This document shows, one piece after another, positions 13,101 through 28,100 of a stretch of DNA of 64,000 bases. The stretch is from Leuctra nigra (lineage: Eukaryota; Arthropoda; Insecta; Plecoptera; Leuctridae). The stretch spans positions 21,483,705-21,547,704 of the forward strand of contig OW203769.1 in the NCBI GenBank assembly GCA_934045905.1. The letters are read 5' to 3'. Both the position numbers and the translations under genes were made by a program. Each line of letters begins with the position of its first letter. The stretch's first letter is position 1. A model generated the notes under the pieces. That model searched no databases. It had not been told where the DNA came from and saw nothing but the letters and a program-made list of their open reading frames with translations.

Positions 13101-16100
13101 ATATGGGTTCAGGCCAGGTAGATCAACCATTGATCCAATATTCACTATCCGACAAGTCATGGAGAGAAAGTGGGAGAGTGGAGAAAAACTGTACATGGTT
13201 TTTCTAGACTTGGAAAAGGCCTACGATCGCCTACCAAGGAAGAAAGTATGGGAATGTCAGAAGCGGAAGGGGGTGGGACTGGGTCTGATTGAGAGAATCA
13301 AGAGCACATATGAGAAGAACGAGAGCTGTGTACAAACAGTGGAGGGGAAGACAGGATGGTTTGAGGTGAAGGAAGGACTTCGACAGGGCAGCGTTCTTTC
13401 CCCAACACTATTTGTCATTGTCATGGACGAGCTGCTGAGAAAAGTAGAACCAAGCGAAGACCAGGAGACGAATACACTGGTATATGCAGATGATATCGTA
13501 GTGTGGGGAGAAACCAGCGAATGTGTTCAAGAAAAGATTGATAGATGGAGCCAGATGACTGAAGAATACGGTATGCGAATAAGTCAGGAAAAGAGTGAGA
13601 CACTAGTAATGGAGAGGAAGGCAACAAGAAATGTGAAGATCAGGCTACGGGGCTTGGAACTGGCGGAGAGAGGAGAGTTTAAGTATCTGGGGAGCTGGCT
13701 AACTAAGGATGGAAAAATAGGAAGAGAGATAACATCAAGAGTGCAACAGGCTAACACATTTTTCCAGTTAGTCAGGAAACTTCTTTGGAATGAGCAGTTC
13801 CCCCAGAAATGCAAGATACTCCTTTTCAAAAGCTATTTCCTGCCAATACTCACCTACGGTTCCGTAACGTGGGCGATCGGAGGAAAGGAGGAGAGCCAGT
13901 TGCAGGCAGCAGAAATGAAGTTTTTACGAAGCATACAAGGAGTAACTAAGATGGACAAGATCAGGAGTGAAAAGATTAGAGGAGACTTGAAGGTAGAGAG
14001 GTTGGCATTTAAAATGGGGAGAGAGCGGCTACGGTGGTTTGGCCACATGAAGAGAATGCAGAGGGAGAGAATACCGCGTCGGGAGTTCGAAGCTGCGAGA
14101 AGTGATAAAAGGAGAGTGGGAAGACCGAGGGAAAAGTGGAGAGAGCTGGTAGCAGAAGATGTACAAGAGAGACTGGAGAAGTGGGAAGAAGTGGAAGAAG
14201 GAAGGTGGTGGGAAGACAGGAAGAAGTGGAAAAAACTGGTAGAGAAGAAGAACGAAGAGGAAGAGCCAAGCCTGGCCAGCTAGCTTAGGAGTCCGGGCCC
14301 TAGTAAATGGTGGCCTCGCCACCCCCCGACCCAACTCTTGGAACCGGGAGGAAGATTATTATTATTATTTAAACCTATTAAAAAACTGCATGCATGTTCC
14401 CTATTGAACCCGTGAACGCACCTCGAGTATCCTGGCGATGATGTGCGGCTGCTGCTGATTGGTGGCCTGGTCAGGATAGCAGATCATGTGCAGGAGCCGC
14501 TGCGCCTGCCTCGGAGTCAACATGGAGTCGAGCAGCATGTCAGGATGACAGAGCTCCTCGGGGTTCTGCAGACACCGCTCCAGGACCCACTCCTGGCTGC
14601 AGATAAGCCGCAGCACGTGCTGGGCGAAGTCCGACAGCCCGACAGCTGTCTCCGTGCCGCCGGTGTTGGCGCTCGCTCCCAGCGACCTGTCGCACGCGGT
14701 CACAGGTTGTCAGGTTGTTGGGGTTCATTTCACAGGAAGAAATTACAGCTTGAAATGAGTTCTCTTCTCAAATTCATGGTTAAAAACCATTATTTGCTAT
14801 CATTGTTTAAACCTTGAGAAGTTGGAAATGGGACCTCTTCTTTCAATATTTTCAAGTTTGAAACAATGAAAATTCATATGGTTTAAAAGTTCATGTATTC
14901 TAGAACTTCCCTGGAGAATCTCCATGATTTTAAAATCGATTTGGCAAAAATGGTTTGAAATGTACACTTGTCTTCTTCAGACAAAAATATGAAAACAATG
15001 TGTTTTGTAATTTAGTTAGAAGATTGAATGATTTTAAAAGGCAAGATGGGTTATGATCAAGTACGCTGACTACAAGGGTGTGCGGTGTGCTGGATTAATC
15101 TATGTACACTCAACAAATGATATAATGGTATTTGAAAGAAATGGATTGGGTGAAAAAAATGTTGTGGCATCATCCGATAAAGTCTATGCTAACTCGTCAT
15201 CAACCTCTAGTAGATAAGCTCTGATTTCATTGATAATAACAAGGATTGATTGTTAAGGAACCTGACCAGCAGCCAATCCGTTTCGTTCCAATACTGTTTT
15301 ATGATTTGTTGGATGTACATTAGTCTAAATTTTTGTACATTAGTCTACATTTATGTACATTTGTCTATGTACAATTAGAATATTAGTTCGTAAACAACCA
15401 CACAATGTCAATGAACAAACAAACAATCAGGTAGGTATTGATTATAATGAACAACAGATGATCACTAAATATGTAAATTAATGATCCACATATGTACTAC
15501 TAGGTACGTAGAAGCATTTGCATTGCCACATTAGGGAGTAACATGCGCACATTATTTACATCCTCATAATGCAACAGTGTGTAGCAATAATGGCAACATA
15601 GAATGCAGTGGCATGAAAAAAGTCAGAGTAACCAAGATTTGCAGGCGTATAGCAGCTTTTCTTCAAATGTAAACCTTTTTCAATATCCTACTTACAGGCT
15701 AGAACTAGGAGCTAGAAATTATCCCAGTCGAAAAGATAAAGTGCTTTTTACTATCGTTATTTCTGGTGCAAGGGAAACAGAATCGGGACGATTTTCATTT
15801 GAATCTAAAATGTTAATCATACCTAAACAAAAATATAAAAAGTTAAAAATGAAAAGCACACTCAAAAGGAGCCTAAGGATCCATTTAGTATTTGTGGTAA
15901 CTAATGTATATTTCCAATGGAAAGGTAAAGGAATCGAGACATTTTTCATTAGTTTAACTTGTATGGGATTCTGATCTAAAAATTAAATGTCAGTACACGA
16001 ATAAGATTCCTTTACAACTGCAACTGTTATGGAGTTGCTGACCGATGAACCGACATGTGTGAGGTTAGGAACACAGACAGACATCTTGCAAGACTAGTGT

Positions 16101-19100
16101 TCTACGACAAACAGCCAGCGGAGACATAAAGCTGAGTGAGCAGGCGAGTCACATTATAACTGACCTCTGCGTGGCCCTGGCCGGTGGATCGGCTCCCACC
16201 GCCCTGCAAACACACTCGGTGAATACTTCACTTCCCCTCGATCTCACGGTGCAACCCTACGTAGGTACTACATGTGTAACTTTTAACAGCAAAACACACC
16301 CTGAGCATCCCTGATGATGATCAAAATAATTCCCCCCAATAGGCCATGTGCAAACATAACTAATCTGACAACGGCGCTGTGGGAAGAAACTACGTTAACA
16401 ATCAGTCTGTCATGTACACAAGAAAATTTGCACTTGGGAGGGGGTGAAATTAAAAATTTTAAATTTTAAAATGTTACAGAATATCTGCCCAAATATTCAA
16501 TATAAAAAATTAATGTATCAATGTAACTGGCAGTAAAATAAGCAAAATAAGGTGAATTTAAATATATGTTATGAATAATATTACGTAGACTGAGTGATGA
16601 ACATTTCTTAAATAATGGACCTAGATACATAGAAACGGAACCAAAAGACATGGACAATACTCTATACCACAAACCAGAGCGAATGGAAATCACAGCCTTG
16701 TATACCTAAGATGAATAGTGTATCCACTGAACGCAAAAACGTGTAACATTTTTTGAGAATAAAATATGACCTTGAATTCTCTTGTAACCGACGCGATCCT
16801 GGCGGCATATGGGAGAACTACATAGTGTTATGCCTTTATAATCTTATTTACCCTTTGTTATTGCATTTATTAAACCAGAGTTGTTTTATTTAAATAATAA
16901 TATAATAATAAGTCAAAATATGTTCTTAAAATGGCATTTTGAATGAGAAATTATAATAAAATTTCCTAGTTGAATCTTTGACCGCAGCGCAGACTAGCGC
17001 TGCGATCGAGAGACAATCAAACTCGCCGCCCAAAATCATCTACATTCGGCCCAATGTTAAATGCGTTCAGTGGATACACTATTCATCTTAGGTATACAAG
17101 GCTGTGATTTCCATTCGCTCTGCACAAACTTCCCATGGGCCATGACTAGAGATACGGAAATTTAGCATTAATTATTGGGTTTCATAGCATTAATTATTAG
17201 AAATTTAGCATTAATTCGCATTAATTCTTTTAAAAATAGCATTAATTTAGCAAAATATCAAAATCTGTTTCTTTTTCGGGGTTAATGCCCTAATATTAAT
17301 TAATGAGTATTCAATTAATCATGAACAAGATTACACTTAATATATTAAGCATATTTGTTGCTCTTTCCTGAACAGTTATGGATTTGCTGCGATCTATATT
17401 GCACCAAGACACTTGACAGAAATGATGAAGGCAAGTCCTAGTGTCCTTGAAGGTCAGTGACCTGGCTGGGTAGGGAGGGGTAGGTAGGGGAGGGGAAATG
17501 AACATCTGCTTTGGTGACTGGGTTGGTTCCGGGGGAAGGGGAACAGAGGGGTAAAACCTGCTTCAGCAGCTGTTGTTTACATATTTTCAGACGAATTTCT
17601 GAGAAATATTACAAATGAATGTTTGATTATTGGAATAAAAAGGGAAAAAGTATACATTTAGCAGTGAATTCTTCTTTTTCGCGCCTATTTCGCTTAAACA
17701 GTAACAATTCGCATTAAAAGGCATATATCGCATTAATTCGCGAAAAAGAACACTACTCTAAACGCCCCCAAACACCATGACACATAAAGAAAACACTTCA
17801 AATATTTCTAAAAACAACATTTAATTCTTGTCGCCTATTTCGTTAATGCGAAATTTCCGTATCTCTAGCCATGACTCATAGCGGACGATGATTCAGATTC
17901 AGATTTATTTCCATTAACATTAAAACAATGCATTGACCCTTGAGAACTATAGATTTCATCGACCTAGCCCTATTTGTACAATCTGTAGTACAGAATCTAA
18001 AAAGGTTCTGTTTCTTGAGGCTACTTGTATAAACAACTTTCAAATTGTCAAAAGTGAAAATCAGTTGGTGTTGAAGTTGACTTTGAAGTTGACTTTTGAA
18101 AATTTAAAAGTTGTGGAAGTGCATGAATTTCCAAAGAAGTTGAGGCTTTACTTTTTGTGTTTAATTGTATTCTGGTAACAGATAAATGCAAGGGGGTTTT
18201 TCATATTAATTTCCCACCGACATAAACCCCATTCATCCCGAAATAACCCAGTGCCATGAAATGATTTCAGACCGGAATGGGTTTAAAATAGCATGAGGCC
18301 CCACGCTCTCTTCTGTGGCTTCACTGAAAATATGAAATGATAAGATAATAATTCACTACAATAATTTTCATTATCAACGGGCTCCATCTCGCTTGATTTT
18401 AAAATTCCACACAAACAACCTATAATGGATAAATATTATTATGGAATAATTTTTGTATAATTAACATTTTATAGTGACTTGACCTAAACCTTATGGCTAT
18501 TAAGCTACAGTCTTAAAGTGGTTTGCAACTTAGTATTATAATTTCAACCTAAAAAGGAAAAATCGAAATATTCTTATGACTTCCATGAGTGTACAGTCAT
18601 GGAAATATATTCAGTAAACGCTCCTTTCTCCCCCATCACATTCGAACAACTTGGTCAGTGTTACGGGTCGAGCGGGAGGAGCCTAAACTAACGTAAATGC
18701 ATGGCAAGGGAGAAGGAGCGTTTACCGAATATATTTCCATGACGGTACTTGTAAGTAATGAACAGACAATAAGCAAGTATAAACGACTCACCCGAGGTCG
18801 AGCCCAAGGTCGTCGCCGCCGCCCAATATGTCGCTGGTGCCGAGTATGTGGCTGATGCTGAGCTCGCTGGCTCCGCCCCCCTGGTTCTGTGGCTTGTTGC
18901 TATTGGTTGAAGCGTGAGACACCAGCTGCTCGGCTGGCTTGCGATTGGCCGGTTTCCCGTCGCGCGCCGTCGCGTCGCCCACAACCAGGATCGCCTGAGA
19001 ATCAAGGTCAAGTTGTTTCAGACATTTTATATTGTCAAGGACAAAATGAAACATGAAAGAATCCGAATATGTTATTCAGATTTAGAATTGCCCTTTTGTC

Positions 19101-22100
19101 CTTTTAATTTCTTAACAAATTTCATTAAAATAAACTAAAAAAATTTCAATTTTTTGTGCCTACACAGTTGGACTTAGCCAGTGAAAAAGGTAGGTTTGGA
19201 ACACAATTTGGAACTAACTTCGATACTGCAGTTCGGTAACAGGAAGGAATGATCTGTTAGTGTTGCACACGTGCAGCTTACCTTGAGCACGGCCAGCACC
19301 GGGCCGACCTTGATGTTGTGATGCGCGGCGGCCAGGAGATGTCGGTCGCAACTCAGTCGGATGCTGTAGCCGGGTGGTGCAGCATTGGGCAGGGGGTGGG
19401 GTGAGGCGCCTATAACAACAATCATTCACTCAACACGACTCAACAAGGAGCAACAAGTACAGAAAACTCAAAGCAATGCAAATCTGACATTTGATTAATG
19501 TTAGTCCAGTGGAATTTGAAAACATAAAAACCTCAGTTCAATTACAAGAGTTAAGTAGAGATAAAGCAGAGATCAATCAGTATTGCAGAAGCAGAAGGCC
19601 ACAAATCAATTTCAATGATTCTTTAGGTGAACTCAAAAACTAGTAATTCTGTCTTCATCAATCTTATTTGTAAGGAATAATGATGTCACTACTAAGTTTT
19701 GAAGAGAATAATTAAATATAACTGTAGTTGAGAATGTAGGTTTCTGTGGAAAACTTCCATGGAGTCAGGATGTAAGTAAGGGATGCACGTTGTGAAAAAC
19801 CATTGATGAGAGAGATCTCCGAGGAGAATGGAATGAAGGTAGAGAATGCTTCTACGAACTGTCATACCACCGGTGACGATGCTGTCACCATGTCTCTTTG
19901 CACTTGCGTGCGCAACCCTCTTTTACTCGACTGAACGAGTTGCTTTTCAGCTCGAATGATGAGAATGTAGGTTTCTGTGTAAAACTTCCATGGAGTCAGG
20001 ATGTAAGGAGAGATGTGCGTTGAGCTTGAGAGCTAGATTTGAGCTGACAAATCTATAAATGAGCATTCGGCCTTCTGCTACTGAGTTACAGATGGGAACT
20101 CACCGACAGAGTAGAGCGCCGGCTGCGGACACTCGACCGTCTTGAACAGCCGCAGCAACAGGTGGCACGTGAGTCGAGCACCCGCCTCGGCCTCGAGGTC
20201 CGCGTCGGCTCGACCTGTGGGATCGAAACGTTTATCAGCCCCTGCTCGGTTCGGACTCACAAGCCATCCGACTCCTCAATGACTCACCTTCGTTGCAGGC
20301 TTTGACGAGCGACGGCATCGCGATGTGGACCACGAAGTCCTCCATCGAGAAGCAGTGGCGAGCTGACGAGAGGAAGATGAGAGTTAGTTACTCGTTTATA
20401 GCACTCACAAACCATGCGAGATGAAACGTCATTAAATGTTTGATATTCCGATTGGTTTTCAACATTTTTTAGAGTATTGAATGAATTGATTGATTGAGAA
20501 TTGAATGTAGAGATGCAAGAGGTGAATTATAATGTATTCAAATTAACTCCAGTGCAAAACAATGGCTTTATGAAATTCATAAAAATTTGTAACAATTGTA
20601 ATTTAATATTAGCTTATATGTAGGTACCTACACCTGAACCAATTAAAAACGGTACTTTGTACAAAACAGATTGGCTGCTGGTCAGGTTCCTTGACAATCA
20701 ATCCTTGTTATTATCAATGAAATCAGAGCTCACCTACTAGAGTTAGATAATGCATTAGCACAGACTTCATGGGATGATGCCATCAAACCTTTATCAGACA
20801 ATCCTTTTCTTTCGAGGTACCGTTTATTATTTGTTCGAGTGTAGGTACCTATAGTTTTATCCAGTTAGGAATTAGGATGGAAGATTAACTGAAGAGTTAT
20901 GAATGCTCCACACTTACCTATGAGAATGGATGTGAACACGGCGAGTGAGTTGTGAATGGAGAGATCTTGCACGTCGACCTGCGCTAATACGTCTATGAAA
21001 TGCGCCGAGTGATTGGACGAGCAGCAGAGCGCCATGAGCACGCCGAGCCACTCCCCGCTCAGCGCGTTGCAGCAAGCGGTCAGCTCCGCACACAAGATGG
21101 CCAGGTCGTTGAGGCGGTCGTTGTCGGTCTCGTTGCACACGGCGATCACGGCGTTGCACACGAAGCTGTAGCGGTTGTTGGGCGTCTCCGCCAGTTGCCG
21201 CGCCCACAAGGCCTCCATCTTGCCTGCAACGTGCGCGACAAATCAGCTTTGTAAGCCTTTGAGCTCTGATGATCTGAGCAAATATTTCCCTTACTTCATG
21301 CAAGTCTAGGGCCTTGGTGAGAGAATATTAACATTTTTTGTCATAAATTTCAACCACTTAGGCCGGGTTGGACCAACTTTGGATTAAGTTAATTATCAGT
21401 GGTTAGTGAAATTTAGTGGATCCTATTGGCTGTGGAATTCGAGCCAACTGGATTCATTGGTTAACTATCGATAGTTAACTTAATCCAGAGTTAGTCCTAC
21501 GGCCTACCCGACCTTACATACTGTTGTCAATGTATTGACAACATCCTACTTATCTATTTAAAATGTTTGATTGCTTGAGGGCTCCTAGAATGAAATAGAA
21601 TAGACAAAGCCTATGCGGCAGAAAAAGCCCTCAGTTGTGTAGACAACAATTTGATACCTATGTCAGAAGAATTACAAAATTTCAGCCGAAAAAAATCAGC
21701 ACATCTTGATATCCAAAAAATGTACACTCAGCCAAACATAAAATGATCGTTCAACAAATCTGATTGACTGAAAAATGTTAGATCGCACCATCAGAAGTCA
21801 GTCCAAGCGATCTCCTTGTCCACTCTAGTAGGTGACCTCACATTTCAATGATAATAACATGCTTTGATTGGCATGGAACATGACCAGCAGTCAATCAAAT
21901 TTCATTAACAATCAATTTTTGTTTGGCCGAGTGTACATAAAAAAACATAACCCCCATTACTAGTCGGTGAAATTCACTGCCTACCAGCTGCAGCCGGTAG
22001 GTTACGCACCTCCTCTGCGCGGGTTCGCGATGACCTGCGCCATGAAGTGCGTGTTGCAGACGTGGTTGCTGGCCGACGGCTGCAGCGCGGAATACAGCGC

Positions 22101-25100
22101 CTGTCGGATCTTGGGATACGCGTTGCCGAACGGCTCAACGCAGTGCGGCTTGCTCTTGAGCAGGTTGCACGACGAGTAGAGGTCGTACAGATGAGCGAGC
22201 ACCGAACGCTCGGCGGACGAGCAGTCGCCGGGGTTCGTCACGTGTTTCACCACGCGACACAGCCCTTCGAACACGGCCGAAGTCTGTTCCGGCGACACTG
22301 CAATCCATCACGCACACCCTCATCACCGTTAATGCAGTGGTGTTTATTTATTTTATTCATTTACAATTTTATTTAGCTAGAAAGTTATTTTTAATAACTG
22401 GTCCTAATATATGTTCAAAACAGGATAATCATTATATGCAAATGGGTTCCATAAAATCTTAACATTTCAATGTTTTCTTCTTCTTTTACATTTGTTCTGA
22501 ATGTGTTATAAAGATGAATACCTACTAATACTAGGCTATTGACGAACTATTAGTCTATTAAGTTAAAATGATCTTGTGTGTAAAATGTGAAACATTGTGA
22601 ACAACATCATTCATATATTCTAAAAGATAATCTGTTCAGCAACAAGGATAATGCGAAAAATTTATGAATATGATGATGATGATGATTGGGAGATGATTAT
22701 GTATGGGTAAGGATAGATTGTGAGAAGGAGGTGGTCATGGTATCAGTAGGGAACCTTTCCGGCAATAACAGACAGGAATCGAGCCGGGTACGTTCGGAAT
22801 GCAAGTAAAGAGCAAGCAAAGTACTAAAGAAAGTTCAGAGGGAAATAGACTTCAAAATATATGTATCACCGTCACATTTCACAGCAATACGAGTGTGACA
22901 CTCACGTAAGAGACAGCAGTGATATCGGCGCAGAACTCCGACCACGTAGAGGCTGAGGGAGGTGGTGTAGCTGCGGACAAGTGTAGAGCCCTTGGCCTGG
23001 AGCTGAGCCTCCACTTCCGACAGCTCCTTCAAGATCTACAAAATACACACATACTCTTAGCTCCTTCAAGATCTACAAACATACTACAAGAAGAACTAGG
23101 TACCTACTATAAGATAAATTGAATGGTTGCAGTTTGCTCAGTTAATGATATATATTTATCCATTTACATAACATATCTTCGAATATCAAATCATAATAGG
23201 TATTAGATCTCCGGTAATCTACAAAAACAAACCAAGTTAATGGAACGCTTTGATGCTATGAGTGAATTTAATAACCTCATGGAAAGCAGGCGCGTAAGAA
23301 CTACTTTCATCATGGGGGGGGGGGGGGGGATTAAGACACCAGGATGGGGGTCAGGCTGCTCGAGTGGGGGGGGGGATAATTCCCCATCCCCCTTTCCCCA
23401 TTCAAGCACCTGATGGAGTATACAAAATGTAGGTATGTCATTAAGGCCTAGAAAAGTAACTTTTAAAATAATTTAAATGTATAACGGACAATTCCTATTA
23501 ATTTACGAATGACTCTACATATGAACATCCTCCCACCTGAATGCAGACGTCGATGAGCACGCAGATGTTCAGTGCCAGCTCCATGAGGTCGAAGAGGAAG
23601 GCTACGTGCTCCTGGACGGGCAGGTAGTTGGAGTTGCCGCCGGCGAACGAGCTGAGCATCTCCACCACCGTCACCACGCACTGCCACGTCACCACGTGCT
23701 GGTCGAAGTACGACAGCGACTGAACGCGCGCCGTCGTCGCCTCGAAGTTGAACTCCCCGCGCGAGTGCTTCTTCACCTTGCCACCTGCGGCGCCACAGTA
23801 CAACACATTACAGACATGTCGGGCGGTCTGATAAAATACTTATAAAATTGTTAAGTGAGAGAACCGAGGATGGTGAAAGTTCATAGTTTTTCACGTGTTA
23901 ATGTTTTCAAAACTACCAATCCATAAAAACATTAAATTTAGGTGCATTTAAGCCACACTGTTCTGCACCCAGGCTTTCCGCTTTAGTGCTAAAGAATAAT
24001 AATTATAAACAATAGGTACCTACTCATAGTCAAATACATGAACAAATTTGAATTTTCACAACAAACTTTATACTTATAGTTATAGTAGTTAAAAGCAATT
24101 TTGTTGATAATGTATCCAAATCCAAATATGAGTTTGGATCATATCCAAACTTTGAATTTGATTAGGTCCAATTGTAGGTCCTATTGAGACCTATGCTCCC
24201 CTTCTTGGTGATTAATATGCTTTTACTGATTTTTAAGTTGTTCAATTAAACCCACTTTGAATCAAAAACGCTCAACCATTCAAGGTAACCAGATGTCGAA
24301 GAGAATATTGGCTTTAAAATCTGCTAAAACATGTAAATAAATATAGGAATGGAGCACACTGATGTGGACTCCAATCCCCTCCTCTCGCGGCATGGAGAGA
24401 AATATTCCATACCTTCGGCGACGTCTATGCTGAACTTCTTGCTGAACAGCTTGCAGATCTCCTTGGTCATCTTCTTGACGGTGTGGCGCGCCTCGTCGCG
24501 CATGCGCCCCACGCCGTACAGCAGCACGTGGCGCTGGTTGCAGTCGTGCGCGCTCGCGCTGGCGTCGTCCTGCAACCCCCATGGTCAAGCGCATATTCAA
24601 ACATGTGCAGAACAACAGCTTATGCATAGAGCCAAGATTATATGGTGATTGAAAATAAAACGAAATTTTAAATAAACAGGTTTTAGTGTGAAATGTGCAT
24701 GGTTCATGGAATTTAAACCCCAAAACTGTCATTTTCCAATCGCGAAATAAAACGAAATACACTTTAATTCGCGAAATTGACCTAAATCGCGAAATTACCA
24801 CGAAATCAGTGATTTTTCACTAAATTTTTTTTTTTTTTTTTTTACTTTTAGGTACTATAAAATTTGCATTTAATCAAGCACTTGTTGCGTCTAAGAATGG
24901 TGAGAATCCATCCTTTGATTAGCTGGAAAACAAGGTTGCAAACATACCTGCTAAATTTTACCCCCCCCCCCCCTCAATCACAAAACCACCCGAACATAAC
25001 CAGTCAGTGACTGCTTTAAGACAATGCTTCTGGCTGATGGTGGAAACATGGCAAACTTTGGCCAACTACCTACCCCTTTTTACCCCTAGAGAGCCTATAT

Positions 25101-28100
25101 ATTTAGGCTCTCTATTTACCCCTCCTTTTCATGCCCATGAAGGGCCCACCCACACCACACCCCCAGTCAGTTAGACAGCTGACTGTTCTTATGATGGCTC
25201 ACGCCAATTCACTTGCCTGTTTCTTATGATGCAACTTTATTTTATCATTTTAATTTGATTATTTACATTATTCATTAGTGTGAGCAAAACATATTGGTAA
25301 TAAAGATGAAATTCATTTTCATTTTAAAGTTCAATTTTGTGTGTTTTAATGGCCCCACAAATCGCGAAATCCTCAATTCATAAAACCACAAAAAACGAAA
25401 TTTGTGTTTTTAAAAACGAAATCACTGCAAAAATAAAACCATATAATCTTGGCTCTACTTACCGTATTAACTCGTGTATAAGACGCAATTATATGTCAAT
25501 ATTTTGATTCTGAAAACAGCCCTGCGTCTTATACACGCATACCAAGCTTTTTTCCCAGTAAATCCAAGGTGGATGTTTGTAAACAGAGCTGTGGTAGACT
25601 GCCACATGTTGTCTATCTCTGCCTTTCCCTCTCACTCTGTCTGGCCTACTCACACTGTGTAGACACAACATTATTAACATATTACATTTGTGCAATAAAA
25701 TGTTTTCCCTTACATTTAGATCAGGAGACAAAATATATGTTGCCATCTGAAAAACATTGCTCTGACAGGCATAAAATAGACAAAACACTGTTGAATGGCG
25801 ATCAAAATGGAAGGGGAGGAGGGGGGTTGGGTTTGTTTTGGAATGCAGAGGAAAGGCAGGTGCGTGCTTGTTAGAGCAAACAACAGCTGCTGGGAAGAAG
25901 AGTCTCCCCCCCCCCCCTTTCTCAGAAGCAGGAAATTGCTGTTTGTTTACAAGTTGGCAGTGATTTACATTCAAATAGCTCAGTTAGCTGGAAAACCAAC
26001 ATTTAGATGGATATCATGTTTACAAACACACACTGTTTTTTCATCATTTACTGCGTCTTATACACGCATGCTAAGTGTTTTCTTAAAATAGACTTCTCAA
26101 AACAAGGGTGCGTCTTATACATAAGTGCGTCTTATACACGAGTTAATACGGTATGCATCAAAGAACCGACTGACACCGATCGGCCCTCCGGTGCATATCG
26201 CCATTTACAAGATTGTGACCGGCTCATTGAAAATAGACGATATATTGAAGCGACAAAATTGCTTTATAAATTAATTGCGATTTGAAAAGTGTGGCCCACT
26301 TTTTTTACATTTTAATCAGATAGAGAAGTTAGGAGTGGTTACATTATTATCAAATCATATTAAATTTAAGATCAAATTCTAGAAAAAAATTGGTATATGC
26401 TTTTCAAATAATTGAATATCTACAACTTTCACTTTTATATAATATTGGCTATATTTTCATTGAGACTGTCACAATTTCTGAAAAGTATTTTGACTTCCTC
26501 ATTGACAATACTTCCCATGAAGTATTTTTGAAAATGTAAATAAGTGGAAGTCAAAGTTGAAGTTTGTTTTAATAAAAAGTGCCCTCATTCCGGCAAATAG
26601 GCCGTGCAGTGGTTCTCAGTAGTCTAGATGAGTACTGGAATGAATGTACTGACCTGGGGCAGTGGGAAGTGCGTGGTGTAGGAGAGATGTCTGGAGCGGG
26701 CCTCCCCTGGCTCCCCACTCTGCTCCATCGCGTTGACAGCCATGGGGGGCGCCACCAGGGAGGCGCCGTGAACGCCGTCGTCTTCATCGGGCGCATCCTG
26801 TGTTCACATGACAACGTTAGCACCCTACACACAGTTCACCTCGTCATTTGCATCATTTCTTCAAGCATTATCCTCACATATTTAAAAAAAGGTATAAAAT
26901 AAATTGTAGGTATAATTGTTTGACAACATTTGGATCAAAGGTCAAGGATCACAAGGATCACAGATGTAACTTTTGAGCTGGTTTAATATTACACAGCTTG
27001 TTTGATCAGCTCTCTTTCTGCCTGACAAGAAAGATCATCAGTCAGTTCAGTTGATTCTAGTGCCAGCTAGTGGATACATAATTTAAAAAATTAAAAAATT
27101 GAAAATTGGTAGGTATCCATGTCAAAATTATTTTCCTGTGACATTATTGCCATTTATGTCAAAATTTTTATTTTGAAATCAATTAGCCAAATAAATTAAA
27201 TCCCAACCCTCATTTCTTCTAAATCAATTGCCAAATTCGCTTCTTATTGCACTAAGAATGTCAAGTTGTGTGCACGCGGCTAGTGCGCTGTCAAGTTGTG
27301 CGTGAACATACCATGGAGTTCTGCTGCTCCTCCTTGATGTGCTGCAGCAACTTGTCAAGGTCGTCGTCGATCTTGCTGTCGTCGTAGTCCATGGAGCGGC
27401 CATGGTCGTTGGACGTGTTGGCCGTCGTCGGCTTCAGCTCGATGCCGGACAGCAGGGTGACGTCGTCGGCCTCCTGCGCCGCGCGCACTTCCGCCGGCGT
27501 CGCAGGCTGAACACAACATGGCGGCACTTGTATTAGCAACACTACGCAACCTTTATTGAAGAACAACTAGGTTTGATTTAACCCACCAAGGGATACATTT
27601 CTTTCTATGCATGAGATAATAATGCCATAGAGATTTTGAAGAATGGAATTGTAATTTAATGCTGGACAGTCTCTGTTAGCCAATTAAATCATATACAAAC
27701 TCTAATTTGTCTACATCAATTGCTGCATAATTTGTTTCTTCTACTCTTACAAGTTACATATTTTGTGTGGGTGTGTGACTGATATTCGAAAATTTCATGA
27801 ACAATTTTCTTCAAAATATTCAATAAGATATTCAAAACTATTTGAAATGAGGGTACTGTTAGAAACTTCGAAATATTGAAAATCAATAATGTATCAAGTT
27901 ACCTAATTTTCAAATAAATTCAAAATATGTTTTATTCAAAAAAACATTCCGAATTATGAATGTCAAAACACACTCCCTCCAAACACACTTCTCCCTCATA
28001 CTTCTACACTCATTTCTACTTTTTCTCCTATAATTTTGACTCGCATTCATTTCTAGGGGCCATTATTCATTATTGGTCAGAGTTAATACCCCTAATATTT

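Noticed and set aside
15603..15974. 123-codon plus-strand frame as a gene
   Set aside because: No domain, no compositional signal, no splice or promoter context, and it lies within a MED12 intron of AT-rich DNA.
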